64,000 nt of DNA from an uncultured Photobacterium sp. (lineage in GTDB: Bacteria; Pseudomonadota; Gammaproteobacteria; Enterobacterales; Vibrionaceae): contig NZ_CANMZV010000009.1 in assembly GCF_947502415.1 (NCBI RefSeq), forward strand, positions 124,001-188,000, read 5' to 3'. Under the pieces are notes generated by a model. The model saw only the letters and a program-made list of their open reading frames with translations. It searched no databases and was not told where the DNA came from. Each line of letters begins with the position of its first letter. Position 1 is the stretch's first letter. Below, piece after piece: positions 27,101 through 36,881 of the stretch. Position numbers and translations under genes: made by a program.

Positions 27101-28288
27101 CTATTGCAGGTGCGTGATTGATGGCTGGCTAGTGCGACACTGTTCACACATTTGTTCTAGGATACTCACCAAGCGCTGCTTATTCAGCGGTAACGGGTTG
27201 CCTTTAATCGCATTAGACAGCATCGCGTCTTCGGCCACCTCATCAAACATCACATCACAAAGGCCATATTCAGAGACAGGGGGCAGATTCAGCCGATTCA
27301 GCGTCCGCTTAGTCCAAAGAATACCATCAACAATTTCAGCATTCATTCTACCAGTCAAAATGCAAGCTAGTTGCCGATAACGGTTCAGCACATCCGCTCT
27401 GCCCGCCTCTCGGGCAGCCAGAACATTTTCCTGCATCACATACGGTGACAATTGAGCGGTGATCAAACCGTGATGAGCATTAAGACGACCACCAAGTGAT
27501 GAGGCAAGACCATGGGCTGCGCCTAGCTTGGCATTCGCTAGTGCCATGCCGCCAAGCATGGCAGCGAATGACATATCAGAACGTGCCCGCGGGTCATCAT
27601 CTTCACTAGCCGCCAGAATGGCACCGGCTAACCGTCTCAATCCCTCTTCACACACCATATCAGTAAGAGGATTCGGCTCGCCACAGACATAGGCTTCCAT
27701 CAAATGACTAAAAGCATCCATACCGCAACACCCCGTCATCACCGGATCCATACCATAAGTGAGGGTCGGGTCAACAATTGCCAAATCAGCCAACATATCG
27801 GGACTACGCAAGCTTACTTTGACATTTTCCTGGGCAGAGCGCAGCACCGCATTTTTACTTACCTCAGAGCCTGTCCCGGCTGTCGTCGGTACCGCAATAA
27901 ATGGAAGAGGTTTGGCTTGCAACGGCACATTACGTCCAATCACCTCAACGTAATCATAAACACTTCCCTGATTGGGGATCATCGCCGCCAATGCTTTTCC
28001 TGCATCAAGCACACTCCCCCCGCCAATAGCCAGCACCATATCCGGACGAAACTTACGTCCCATCGCCGCCATCTCCTCGATCATGGCAATCAAAGGCTCA
28101 CCATGCACCGCTACTTGCTGATAACGCATGTTCTGCTGCTTGAGATAGCTGATCACAGGCTCTGCACGCTGATTGTCTTTTCCCGTCACCAGCAATACGC
28201 TATAGCCAAACTGATTGAGCAATGATAACGAATTATTCAAGGCCCCCTCACCGAATATAATCCGGGTAGACGTCATAAACTGAAACAT
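27101..28288 (-). CDS. iron-containing alcohol dehydrogenase
   Basis: 395 residues from an ATG with GGAGT upstream, chosen over a frame start 29 codons earlier. N-terminal dinucleotide domain with GGGSVLDAGKALA (~residue 95) and PTTAGTGSEVS (~140); C-terminal metal domain with MDAFSHLMEAYV (~200) and AAHGLASSLGG, with NAHHG (~275), which supply the Asp/His iron ligands. It belongs to the group III dehydrogenases (such as YiaY and EutG) and should reduce or oxidise an alcohol/aldehyde with NAD(P). The substrate cannot be told. Monocistronic and divergent from grxA. Confidence 0.88.
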   Translation of the reverse strand: MFQFMTSTRIIFGEGALNNSLSLLNQFGYSVLLVTGKDNQRAEPVISYLKQQNMRYQQVAVHGEPLIAMIEEMAAMGRKFRPDMVLAIGGGSVLDAGKALAAMIPNQGSVYDYVEVIGRNVPLQAKPLPFIAVPTTAGTGSEVSKNAVLRSAQENVKVSLRSPDMLADLAIVDPTLTYGMDPVMTGCCGMDAFSHLMEAYVCGEPNPLTDMVCEEGLRRLAGAILAASEDDDPRARSDMSFAAMLGGMALANAKLGAAHGLASSLGGRLNAHHGLITAQLSPYVMQENVLAAREAGRADVLNRYRQLACILTGRMNAEIVDGILWTKRTLNRLNLPPVSEYGLCDVMFDEVAEDAMLSNAIKGNPLPLNKQRLVSILEQMCEQCRTSQPSITHLQ

Positions 28289-28601
28289 AGGTACTCCATT
28301 ACACAACTGAATAATCTGATTATTATCATTGAGTGTGCATACAAGATTGTTCCTGATTTTGATTCTGAGCAACAATTTACCGAGAACACCGTATCCGCAA
28401 GTAAGAACAAGCCATGTATCACACTTTATATTTATCGGTATCCTTACTGTCGCCCTACATTATGACTTCCAACTCCTCTCTGTATTAATACAAGCAGGCC
28501 TCTGACAATCGGTTTTATCTATCGCAACAAGAGATAAAACCCGCTTTCTCATCACGGCTGCCCAAGTTATAGTTATCACATCAGAATAAAGGAGAAAGAT
28601 T
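28289..28601. other. divergent region between the alcohol dehydrogenase gene and grxA
   Basis: 313 bp holding both promoters. A perfect 10-bp inverted repeat with an 11-bp spacer lies at 28511-28541 (listed separately). Confidence 0.5.
28511..28541. promoter_or_regulatory. 10-bp perfect dyad upstream of grxA
   Basis: GGTTTTATCT (28511-28520) and AGATAAAACC (28532-28541) are perfect complements separated by 11 bp, ending about 60 bp before grxA. There is no T-tract, so an operator is more likely than a terminator. grxA is OxyR-regulated in E. coli, but the sequence does not fit the OxyR consensus well. Confidence 0.45.
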
Positions 28602-28865
28602 ATGTTCGTTGTTATTTTCGGTCGCCCTGGTTGTCCATACTGTGTTCGAGCCAAAGAGCTAGCAGATACGCTAAAAGAAGAACGCGATGATTTTAACTAC
28701 CGTTATGTTGATATTCACGCCGAAGGTATCAGCAAGGCTGACTTGGAAAAAACTGTCGGTAAGCCGGTTGAAACAGTACCACAAATCTTTATCGATCAAG
28801 AGCATATCGGCGGCTGTACTGAGTTTGAAGCGTATGCAAAAGAAAACTTGGGGCTTTTCCAATAA
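28602..28865 (+). CDS. grxA: glutaredoxin 1
   Basis: 87 residues, thioredoxin fold with the active site CPYC at residues 11-14 and the glutathione-binding TVPQIFIDQEHIGGCTEF (residues ~58-75). It reduces disulfides with glutathione, notably ribonucleotide reductase and OxyR. A strong AAGGAG site precedes the ATG. The YbjL-type transporter gene follows, as these genes are neighbours in enterobacteria too. Confidence 0.95.
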   Translation: MFVVIFGRPGCPYCVRAKELADTLKEERDDFNYRYVDIHAEGISKADLEKTVGKPVETVPQIFIDQEHIGGCTEFEAYAKENLGLFQ

Positions 28866-28885
28866 TTCTTTCATTAACAAAGTTT

Positions 28886-28913
28886 AAAGAAGGCTGACTT
28901 GCCAGCCTTCTTT
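28886..28913 (+). terminator. intrinsic terminator after grxA
   Basis: AAAGAAGGCTG (28886-28896) pairs with CAGCCTTCTTT (28903-28913) around a 6-nt loop. Confidence 0.82.
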
Positions 28914-29055
28914 GATATTTTCCCCGTTTTGGGAGCAACCGAATAGATTGCGTTTTTTTTACCTTATTCGGTCAGATTTCAGTATAACCCTTGCTTAAAA
29001 TCAGCTAGAATTTCACAACTTTTATTGCTGTCACCCTTCTTCCGGAAATGTTGTT

Positions 29056-30738
29056 GTGAATATCGATGTCGCCGCCCTTCTTCATCAGAATGATATTCTG
29101 TTGCTCTTTGTCGTACTTGCTGTTGGCCTCAGTATCGGAAAACTCCGAATTGCTAACCTCCAGTTAGGAAACTCCATCGGTGTTCTCATCACCGCCCTAT
29201 TGTTTGGTAATGCCGGCTTCACCTTTGATACCGAAGCACTAAACATCGGCTTTATGCTCTTTATTTTCTGTGTCGGAATTGAAGCTGGCCCCAACTTTTT
29301 TGGTATCTTCTTCAAAGACGGGAAACATTACCTACTGCTGACTCTGGTTGTCCTGATATCTGCGATTATCATCACCCTGACAATGGCGCATAATCTAAAC
29401 CTGGATCATGGTCTTGCAACTGGTTTGATGGCAGGCTCACTGACAGCCACACCTGTACTGGTCGGTGCAAAAGACGCCTTAAACAGCGGGCTTTCCGGCA
29501 TTAATGATAGTTTCACAATCCAGCAAATGGTCGACAGCCTGAGCGTCGGTTACGCCATGTCCTACCTGGTTGGCCTGGTTAGCCTGATTTTACTGGCCAA
29601 GCTAATGCCTAAGTTACAAAAACAAGACCTCGCCGAATCATCGCAGCAAATTGCCCGCGAACGAGGGATCGGTGAAGTTGCCCAACGTAAGGTTTACCTG
29701 CCAATCATCCGTGCCTACCGGGTCGGCCCGGAGTTAATCAACTGGATTGACGGCCGTAACCTGCGTGAGCTGGGTATTTACCGCCAGACAGGCTGCTATA
29801 TTGAGCGTGTGCGACGCAACGGTATCCTAGCTAACCCGGATGGCGACGCAATTTTACAAGAAGGCGATGAAATTGCCCTGGTAGGCTACCCTGACAGCCA
29901 TGCCCGATTAGATCCAAGCTTTAGAAACGGTAAGGAGGTTTTTGATCGTGACCTGCTCGACCTGCGAGTCGTTGAAGAGGAAATCGTGGTTAAAAATGAC
30001 AGTATTGCCGGTAAGCGCCTGTCGGATCTGAACCTGTCGGAATACGGTTGTTTCCTGAACCGTGTTGTTCGCGCCCAAATCGAAATGCCGATGGACCACA
30101 ATATCCTGCTTAACAAAGGGGATATCCTTCAGGTCAGCGGTGAGAAAAGCCGGGTTCTCGGCCTTGCGGAACGGATTGGTTTTATCTCCGTACATAGTCA
30201 GATTGCAGATTTACTGGCATTCTGCTGTTTCTTCATTATCGGCTTGCTGATTGGTGCGATCACCATGGCATTTGGTCAGATAGCCTTTGGACTAGGTAGT
30301 GCCGCAGGCCTGTTGCTGGCTGGTATTACCCTGGGTTTCCTGAGAGCAAACCACCCGACATTCGGGTATGTACCACAAGGTGCGCTGAACATGACCAAAG
30401 ACCTCGGCCTGATGGTCTTTATGGTTGGTATCGGCTTAAGTGCAGGTTCGAATCTGTTTGACTCTCTTGCCCAAGTCGGTATGGCGGTGTTTGTCACCAG
30501 CCTGATGGTTAGCGTGATCCCAGTGGTATTGGCTTACCTGTTCGGTGCCTATGTCCTGAAGATGAACCGGGCACTGCTATTTGGTGCCATCATTGGTGCC
30601 CGCACCTGTGCACCGGCGATGGACATGATCAACGAACACGCACGTAGTACTATTCCGGCACTCGGCTACGCTGGCACCTATGCAATTGCCAACGTTTTGC
30701 TTACGATTGCCGGTACCCTGCTCATCATCCTCAATTAA
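29056..30738 (+). CDS. YbjL/AspT-family putative transporter with two RCK_C domains
   Basis: 560 residues. Two blocks of about five membrane helices (residues ~10-180 and ~385-560) flank a soluble part with two TrkA-C (RCK_C) domains at roughly 205-290 and 295-375. This is the layout of the aspartate:alanine exchanger family and of E. coli YbjL. The substrate is unknown; family members exchange dicarboxylates or amino acids. It starts with GTG and a weak ribosome-binding site. Proximity to grxA matches the enterobacterial ybjL-grxA neighbourhood. Confidence 0.85.
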   Translation: MNIDVAALLHQNDILLLFVVLAVGLSIGKLRIANLQLGNSIGVLITALLFGNAGFTFDTEALNIGFMLFIFCVGIEAGPNFFGIFFKDGKHYLLLTLVVLISAIIITLTMAHNLNLDHGLATGLMAGSLTATPVLVGAKDALNSGLSGINDSFTIQQMVDSLSVGYAMSYLVGLVSLILLAKLMPKLQKQDLAESSQQIARERGIGEVAQRKVYLPIIRAYRVGPELINWIDGRNLRELGIYRQTGCYIERVRRNGILANPDGDAILQEGDEIALVGYPDSHARLDPSFRNGKEVFDRDLLDLRVVEEEIVVKNDSIAGKRLSDLNLSEYGCFLNRVVRAQIEMPMDHNILLNKGDILQVSGEKSRVLGLAERIGFISVHSQIADLLAFCCFFIIGLLIGAITMAFGQIAFGLGSAAGLLLAGITLGFLRANHPTFGYVPQGALNMTKDLGLMVFMVGIGLSAGSNLFDSLAQVGMAVFVTSLMVSVIPVVLAYLFGAYVLKMNRALLFGAIIGARTCAPAMDMINEHARSTIPALGYAGTYAIANVLLTIAGTLLIILN

Positions 30739-30739
30739 G

Positions 30740-30761
30740 GTTAGGGGTCCCTAACTTTTTT
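30740..30761 (+). terminator. intrinsic terminator after the YbjL-type gene
   Basis: GTTAGG/CCTAAC stem with a short loop and six T, directly at the gene end. A second, perfect 12-bp hairpin (GATGCTGACTCA 30763-30774, complement 30788-30799) follows but has no T-tract. Confidence 0.75.
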
Positions 30762-30948
30762 CGATGCTGACTCATCAATCCTCCCTCTGAGTCAGCATCT
30801 ATTCAGTCCCTTCGCCTATAGTGAATATCAGTACAAGCACTTTTAGGCGAATATTGCCTATTAGCACACATTTAAGTTGCTGAATATTCGCCACTCTCTT
30901 TGCTATTCAGTATATTAAATAGAAACATTTATTATTGGTAATCAAACT

Positions 30949-31623
30949 ATGCGTATTCTTATCGTCGAAGATGACCCTATTCTGAGTCACCACCTTAAAT
31001 CGCAGCTAAGCGAGCTTGGTCATCAGGTTCAATGTGCCGGTACCGCAGAGGAAGGGCTTTTCTTTGCCCAGAACTACCCTAATGATGTAGCTATTGTAGA
31101 TATCGGCCTTCCGGATCGTGACGGCATAAGCATGATTAAAGATATTCGCAATAAGGGGCTTCGCCTGCCGATTCTGATCTTAACAGCCCGTTCTAACTGG
31201 CAAGACAAAGTCACCGGCCTTGAAGCCGGGGCTGATGATTACCTTGTCAAACCATTCCAAAAAGAAGAGATGGTCGCCCGCTTGAGTGCACTGGTACGCC
31301 GCAGTGCCGGTTTCGTCAAACCGGAAATGAGCGCTGGCGATATCCGTGTTGATCTATTAGCAAAGCAGGTGTTTATTGGAGAAAACCAGCTTGAGCTGAC
31401 TGCCTTTGAATACGATTTATTGGAATACCTGATGCGCCATAGCCGTCAGGTCGTCTCCAAGCAACGTCTGCTGGATGTTCTGTATGAAGATCAGGAAGGC
31501 GACCCAAATACCATCGAAGTGATGATCAGCCGTCTGCGCAAAAAATTCACAACTAACGGCCAGGAAAATCCGATTTCAACAATCCGTGGTCAGGGCTACA
31601 TTTTCGAGTTACAAGCTCAATGA
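30949..31623 (+). CDS. phoP: PhoP-like response regulator
   Basis: 224 residues, OmpR family: receiver domain with the acidic pocket E8-D9 and phospho-acceptor D51, the VKPF lysine loop near 101, and a winged-helix DNA-binding domain (TAFEYDLLEYLMRHSRQVVSKQRL and TIRGQGYIF). Closest by eye to PhoP, which controls magnesium and cationic-peptide responses. Its stop overlaps the histidine kinase start by 4 bp, so translation is coupled. Other OmpR-type regulators are possible; the family level is certain. Confidence 0.8.
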   Translation: MRILIVEDDPILSHHLKSQLSELGHQVQCAGTAEEGLFFAQNYPNDVAIVDIGLPDRDGISMIKDIRNKGLRLPILILTARSNWQDKVTGLEAGADDYLVKPFQKEEMVARLSALVRRSAGFVKPEMSAGDIRVDLLAKQVFIGENQLELTAFEYDLLEYLMRHSRQVVSKQRLLDVLYEDQEGDPNTIEVMISRLRKKFTTNGQENPISTIRGQGYIFELQAQ

Positions 31624-32963
31624 ACCAATTGCTCAAACCAAGACTACGCCGCCGAGTACTGGTTACCTCGGTAGCAATCATCGTCCTTATCACATCGGCC
31701 CTGGCAGGAGTTATCAATCAGCTCTATAGCCAGAGCTATATGGCGGCCTACTCTTCGGATCTGGTAGCACAAATGCCAATGGTAGTAGCGCAACTTAACC
31801 GTGCCGGGCTGATCAAGGATGTCGACAAGTGGATTGACTCCGTCGATCCCTCCGACACCGATTACATGTCGGTTGTTTGCGATATGACAGATCATACCAT
31901 TTGGTTATCTGATGAAGCGAAAGTGGCGAATATTGGCAATATCTGCAGTGAATTGCCTGATGATATCCCGGTCCCTACCCTAATAGAAACAAGCAATAAG
32001 CATAGTTACATTGCTTATAATATGAGCCGGGACAGAGAAGGCAGGAAAAACTACCAGCTTGTTGTCCTGCGATCAGGCGAATCCTATCAGTCATCAATCA
32101 ACCAGCTCCACAAGCGAACCACCTTCTATCTTGGACTCTTTGTCCTGATCGCTATTGCATTCCTGATCACCGCCTTCCACTGGAGTTTCCAGCCGCTGCG
32201 AAAATTGGCGGCACAGCTTAATCAGATGACTGACGCCAAACGTGAAAAACTGGATGACGACTTTCCGATGGAACTGCAGGATGTCACTCTGGCACTCAAC
32301 CGTCTAATCCAAATCAGTAACGACCAGAAAGGACGTTACCGCCATGCGATGGATGATTTGGCCCATAGTCTGAAAACTCGACTGGCTGCTACCAATGCGC
32401 TGTTAGACGATAAAGAAATTTCACGGCCAGAGCTCAATCAGCGAATTATGGAGCAAATCAGCCAGATGGATGATTTGGTTCAATATCAGTTAAAACGAGC
32501 CATGATGGGCCAGCAAGGTCTGCAAAAAGATCAGACCGAACTCAAACCCGCTGTCGATAGCTTCAACCGTATGCTCAGTAAGGTATACAGTGATAAAGAG
32601 GTCAAGCTTGGCTACCATTTCAACAGCTTGCTTAAACTGCCAATTAACCGCACTGACCTGATGGAGCTGCTTGGAAACCTGCTGGAAAACGCCTACCGCT
32701 TCTGTATCAGCGAAGTGCGGGTATGTGTTAATGAACTTAACGATTGCTTCTTGATCCGGATTGAAGATGACGGACCGGGGGTAAGCGAAAACATGCGTGA
32801 AGCTATTTTCCAACGTGGTGTCCGTGCCGATCAGCTTAATCCCGGACAAGGGATCGGCCTGTCAGTCTGCCATGAAATCATCAAGAGTTACCAAGGCACC
32901 ATCCATGTCGAGACAGCCAAAATCGAAGGCGCAGCATTTGTGATCCGCTTGCCGAAACATTAA
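31620..32963 (+). CDS. phoQ: PhoQ-like sensor histidine kinase with altered H-box
   Basis: 447 residues: membrane helix ~13-33, periplasmic sensor ~35-168, second helix ~169-187, HAMP-like linker, dimerisation domain with phospho-acceptor His249, and an ATPase domain (NLLENAYRF, EDDGPGV, GQGIGLSV). The H-box reads HSLKTR, with Arg254 where nearly all HisKA kinases, including PhoQ (HSLKTP), have proline. The ATP-binding motifs look intact, so autophosphorylation may persist. The pairing with a PhoP-like regulator is typical. A bidirectional terminator follows. Confidence 0.78.
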   Translation: MNQLLKPRLRRRVLVTSVAIIVLITSALAGVINQLYSQSYMAAYSSDLVAQMPMVVAQLNRAGLIKDVDKWIDSVDPSDTDYMSVVCDMTDHTIWLSDEAKVANIGNICSELPDDIPVPTLIETSNKHSYIAYNMSRDREGRKNYQLVVLRSGESYQSSINQLHKRTTFYLGLFVLIAIAFLITAFHWSFQPLRKLAAQLNQMTDAKREKLDDDFPMELQDVTLALNRLIQISNDQKGRYRHAMDDLAHSLKTRLAATNALLDDKEISRPELNQRIMEQISQMDDLVQYQLKRAMMGQQGLQKDQTELKPAVDSFNRMLSKVYSDKEVKLGYHFNSLLKLPINRTDLMELLGNLLENAYRFCISEVRVCVNELNDCFLIRIEDDGPGVSENMREAIFQRGVRADQLNPGQGIGLSVCHEIIKSYQGTIHVETAKIEGAAFVIRLPKH

Positions 32964-32982
32964 AAGATATCCCTTCATTAAC

Positions 32983-33010
32983 AAAAAAACCGCCTTTCGG
33001 CGGTTTTTTT
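32983..33010. terminator. bidirectional terminator between phoQ-like gene and fabV
   Basis: CCGCC (32990-32994) pairs with GGCGG (32999-33003) around TTTC, flanked by seven A and seven T, between two convergent genes. Confidence 0.85.
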
Positions 33011-33027
33011 ATCAAACTTGAATCCGA

Positions 33028-34230
33028 TTAGATGTTTTCTACATCAAACTCAACCAACGGATTAACATCTGCATCATAGTCTACAGAGTCAATACCAAAA
33101 CCAAACAGCTTCAGGAATTCATCTTTGTACTGCTGGTAATCCGCAACTTCGAACAAGTTCTCGTTAGTTACACTCGGCCACAGCTCACGACAGTGCTTCT
33201 GAATGTCTGCACGCAGTTCCCAGTCATCCAGGCGCAGACGGTTTTCTTCATCCACTTCTGCCGCAGAACCATCAGCTTTATACAGACGCTGAGTAAACAT
33301 ACGGTGAATCTGCTCCATGCAGCCTTCATGCACGCCTTCTTCACGCATTTTCTTGAATACCATTGCAATATACAGCGGCATAACAGGAATTGCCGAGCTC
33401 GCCTGAGTTACCACACTCTTAAGAACCGCAACGTTTGCTGAACCACCATTTGCAGCCAGCTTGCTATCTAGCTCCTTCGCTGCACGATCCAGATCCATCT
33501 TCGCCTGACCCAGAGCACCGTGCCAGTAGATTGGCCAAGTAATTTCAGTACCAATGTAACTGTACGCTACAGTCTTACAACCGTCAGCCAGCACACCCGC
33601 ATCAGACAGAGCATTAACCCATAGTTCCCAGTCCTGGCCACCCATTACTGTAACTGTATCTTTTACTTCCTGTTCGTTTGCCGGCTCAATGCTTGCTTCG
33701 ATCAGAACATCTTTATTGGTATCAACCGCTGTTGCAGTGTAAGTCTCACCCATTGGCTTCAGGGTAGAACGTACAACTTCACCAGTTTCCGGCATCTTAC
33801 GTACTGGAGATGCCAGCGAGTAAACCACCATATCAATCTGACCAAGGTCTTCCTTAATCAAATCAACGACTTTTTGTTTTGCTTCGTGAGAGAAAGCATC
33901 ACCGTTCAGGCTCTTCGAATAAAGGCCTTCCTCTTTCGCAAACTTGTCGAATGCTGCTGAGTTATACCAACCTGCAGTACCTGGTTTTTTCTCTGTACCC
34001 GGCTTTTCAAAGAACACACCGATTGTCGCAGCACCACCACCGAAAGCAGCAGCAATACGCGAAGACAGGCCGTAACCACTAGAAGAACCAATGACCAATA
34101 CACGCTTAGGTGCGTTTGCAATTGGGCCCTGGGCTTTGGTGTAAACAATTTGCTCTTTTACGTTCTCTTCACAACCCACAGGATGAGTTGTTGTACAAAT
34201 AAATCCACGAATCTTAGGTTTGATGATCAT
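33028..34230 (-). CDS. fabV: trans-2-enoyl-ACP/CoA reductase FabV
   Basis: 400 residues starting [19 protein letters not shown], the characteristic FabV N-terminus; the ATG at 34230 follows GGGAAG, and a TTG two codons earlier is rejected. It is an NADH-dependent enoyl reductase that completes fatty-acid elongation and is naturally triclosan-resistant. Rossmann motif [19 protein letters not shown] near residue 48; the catalytic Tyr-x8-Lys is seen in [10 protein letters not shown] near 235-244. The gene lies next to fadE, in an arrangement I also recall from V. cholerae. Confidence 0.95.
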   Translation of the reverse strand: MIIKPKIRGFICTTTHPVGCEENVKEQIVYTKAQGPIANAPKRVLVIGSSSGYGLSSRIAAAFGGGAATIGVFFEKPGTEKKPGTAGWYNSAAFDKFAKEEGLYSKSLNGDAFSHEAKQKVVDLIKEDLGQIDMVVYSLASPVRKMPETGEVVRSTLKPMGETYTATAVDTNKDVLIEASIEPANEQEVKDTVTVMGGQDWELWVNALSDAGVLADGCKTVAYSYIGTEITWPIYWHGALGQAKMDLDRAAKELDSKLAANGGSANVAVLKSVVTQASSAIPVMPLYIAMVFKKMREEGVHEGCMEQIHRMFTQRLYKADGSAAEVDEENRLRLDDWELRADIQKHCRELWPSVTNENLFEVADYQQYKDEFLKLFGFGIDSVDYDADVNPLVEFDVENI

Positions 34231-34558
34231 TTTCAACTTCCCTTACATAATTGCCTGTAGGATAAAAGGTAAATGACAAATTCGCATTAAATTTATGAGT
34301 AAAAACGCTAAAAAGGTTAGTGGTTGGAGGTGTTGATTACCAATTTACCATCCAATTTGCCGTTTTTTACATCAATTCGAACATCCAGCGCATAATACGG
34401 CTATTGCATCGAACTCCTACAAAAAGACATATGATTTACTGGTTTGACAATCAGTATAGCCGCCACTCTGTTTTCTCGACGGCAGACAAAAAAATGCCAC
34501 GCAATTGCGTGGCACATGGGATACACCAGGTTTATTGTTCGTCATAGAGCTTACGCTC
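34231..34558. other. fabV upstream region with the fadE terminator
   Basis: 328 bp. The half near fadE contains a terminator (34488-34514); the rest should hold the fabV promoter. No FadR or FabR palindrome is recognised. Confidence 0.5.
34488..34514 (-). terminator. intrinsic terminator after fadE
   Basis: TGCCACGC (34495-34502) and GCGTGGCA (34507-34514) form an 8-bp stem with an AATT loop; on the minus strand it is followed by a T-run. Confidence 0.85.
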
Positions 34559-36835
34559 TTAGGCGGCCTTTCCCGGTTGCAAGCCACCATTTTTAAACTG
34601 AGCAGCGACAAAGTGATCAACCTGAATCGCTTTCACCCTTAGCTGGTCAGCATTGTGCATTTTTTCGACTTCCGCTTCTGTGACGACGCCCGCACTCAAC
34701 GCAATTTGTAGCTTATCTGTTAACGAAACTTTGCGTGGGATCTCACCAGACTTAATAGCCTTGGCCAGCTTACGTTCAATTCCTTTCACATCATGCATCG
34801 CAACAAAGGCACGTTCCATTATCGCAACCGGGTCGGATTCCTTATCACCAATGTAACAAAGGTGAGTCAAACGCTCACGGTGGGCTCCCGGTGTCATCAG
34901 CAACTCAGCAACCGCAACAGTCACTTCATCTTTCGGAGCCTTGTAACGAATACCCAGCGGGAACAATAAGGTACGAAGCAAACGACCAACGCCTCTGCGC
35001 GGGAAGTTACTCAGCACTTCATTAAACGCTACCCCACACTGGTGCAGGCAGTGCTGTAACGCATAATGAACCATAGGCAAATCTTGCTGTTGCCGTCCTT
35101 CGTCCTCATAACGCTTCAAGGTCGCTGAAGCCAAGTACAAGTGGCTGAGAACATCCCCCAGTCGGGCCGACACAAGCTCCCTGCGTTTCAGTTCACCACC
35201 GAGGCTGAGCATTGCAAAATCGGCGGCAACAGCTAGTGCCTTACTCATACGGGACAAATGGCGATAATAAGCTGCCGTTTCACCACTAACCGGTGAGTGA
35301 TTGAAGCTCGATCCACTAAAAGCATTAAGCATCGATTTCGCCACATTACCCACAGCAAAACTGATATGTTTTGCCAACAATGAATCGAAATTTTTTGCTC
35401 CCTGCTCACTATCAGGATCAGCTGCCGCCTCCATTTCACTAAGAACAAATGGATGGCATCGTGTTGCCCCCTGACCAAAGATCATCAGGTTGCGGGTTAA
35501 TATATTAGCCCCTTCCACCGTGATAGCTACAGGCATTCCAAAGTAGTGGTGACCAAGATAATTCATCGGCCCCAGCTGAATAGCACGGCCAGCATGAACA
35601 TCCATGGCATCGTTCAGGATGGTTCTAGCCATTTCGGTCATATGATACTTAGCAATCGCCGTAACGATACCTGGCTTTTCTTTCATATCCAGCGAAGTGG
35701 TTGTCAGGGTGCGGGCAGCCTCCAGCATATAGGTATAACCGCCGATCCGCCCCATGGCTTGGGCTACCCCCTCAAAATTACCAATCGACATGCCAAACTG
35801 CTTACGGACGTAAGAGTAAGCCCCTGTGGTACGAGCAGTCAGGTGACCAACAGCAGTCCCCAGAGCCGGTAACGAAATACCTCGTCCGGCCGACAAACAC
35901 TCCACCAGCATACGCCAGCCTCGACCAACAAATTCCTGCCCGCCGATAACCCAATCCAGAGGAATAAAGACATCCTCGCCACGGGTTGGACCGTTCATAA
36001 AGGCCAGATTTAAAGGGTCATGGCGCTCGCCAATCTCAACTCCCGGATGATCAGTCGGGATCAGAGCACAAGTGATACCGATATCTTTCTTATCACCCAG
36101 CAGACCATCAGGATCCTGAAGCTTGAAAGCCAGTCCCAATACTGTCGCCACCGGCGCCAAGGTTATATAACGCTTGTTCCAGCTGACACGAATACCCAGT
36201 ACTTCTTCGCCTTGGTGCTCACCATAACAAATGACGCCCAAATCCGGAATCCCACCAGCGTCTGAGCCTGCTTCAGGTCCAGTCAATGCAAAGCACGGAA
36301 TATCCTCACCATGGGCAAGACGTGGTAACCAGTAATCTTTCTGTTCCTGGGTACCGTAATGAGTCAGCAGCTCACCTGGGCCTAATGAGTTCGGTACCAT
36401 AACGGATACAGCAGCACTCAGACTCCGTGTCGCAATGCGCGTCACAATAGTAGAGTTAGCATGAGCGGAAAAATTCAAGCCACCGTATTTTTTGCCAATA
36501 ATTAATGAGAAGAACTTTTCCTTTCTCAGATATTCCCAAACTTCAGGAGGCAAATCCTTTTGTTCCTGAACAATCTGGTAGTCATCCAACATGGCAAGCA
36601 AAGTTTCAAGCTTAGTATCAATGAAAGTCTGCTCTTCATCATTGAGCTTAGGTTTTGGGTAGTTCAACAAGGTGTTCCAGTTTGGTGAGCCACTGAACAA
36701 CTGCCCATCCCACCATACACTTCCCGCTTCCATTGCCTCACGCTCGGTATCAGATAAGGGCGGCAGTACTTTCTTGAACATCTTAAACGCGGGATCACTG
36801 AGGTAGCGTTTTCGCAAATCAATTAACGTGCTCAT
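34559..36835 (-). CDS. fadE: acyl-CoA dehydrogenase FadE, form without membrane anchor
   Basis: 758 residues, first step of fatty-acid beta-oxidation (acyl-CoA to 2-enoyl-CoA, FAD-dependent). Diagnostic segments: CFALTGPEAGSDAGG (~residue 182), ITLAPVATVLGLAFKL, AITVEGANILTRNLMIFGQG (~430). It aligns with E. coli FadE from about residue 63 of the latter and lacks the N-terminal hydrophobic helices, so it is probably soluble or peripheral. Good AAGGA site before the ATG. The TetR-type regulator gene lies 46 bp upstream on the same strand and is probably cotranscribed. Confidence 0.92.
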   Translation of the reverse strand: MSTLIDLRKRYLSDPAFKMFKKVLPPLSDTEREAMEAGSVWWDGQLFSGSPNWNTLLNYPKPKLNDEEQTFIDTKLETLLAMLDDYQIVQEQKDLPPEVWEYLRKEKFFSLIIGKKYGGLNFSAHANSTIVTRIATRSLSAAVSVMVPNSLGPGELLTHYGTQEQKDYWLPRLAHGEDIPCFALTGPEAGSDAGGIPDLGVICYGEHQGEEVLGIRVSWNKRYITLAPVATVLGLAFKLQDPDGLLGDKKDIGITCALIPTDHPGVEIGERHDPLNLAFMNGPTRGEDVFIPLDWVIGGQEFVGRGWRMLVECLSAGRGISLPALGTAVGHLTARTTGAYSYVRKQFGMSIGNFEGVAQAMGRIGGYTYMLEAARTLTTTSLDMKEKPGIVTAIAKYHMTEMARTILNDAMDVHAGRAIQLGPMNYLGHHYFGMPVAITVEGANILTRNLMIFGQGATRCHPFVLSEMEAAADPDSEQGAKNFDSLLAKHISFAVGNVAKSMLNAFSGSSFNHSPVSGETAAYYRHLSRMSKALAVAADFAMLSLGGELKRRELVSARLGDVLSHLYLASATLKRYEDEGRQQQDLPMVHYALQHCLHQCGVAFNEVLSNFPRRGVGRLLRTLLFPLGIRYKAPKDEVTVAVAELLMTPGAHRERLTHLCYIGDKESDPVAIMERAFVAMHDVKGIERKLAKAIKSGEIPRKVSLTDKLQIALSAGVVTEAEVEKMHNADQLRVKAIQVDHFVAAQFKNGGLQPGKAA

Positions 36836-36881
36836 GTTTCAGGTCCTTTTGTCTCATTCATCGTTATTGGTATTACATTGC

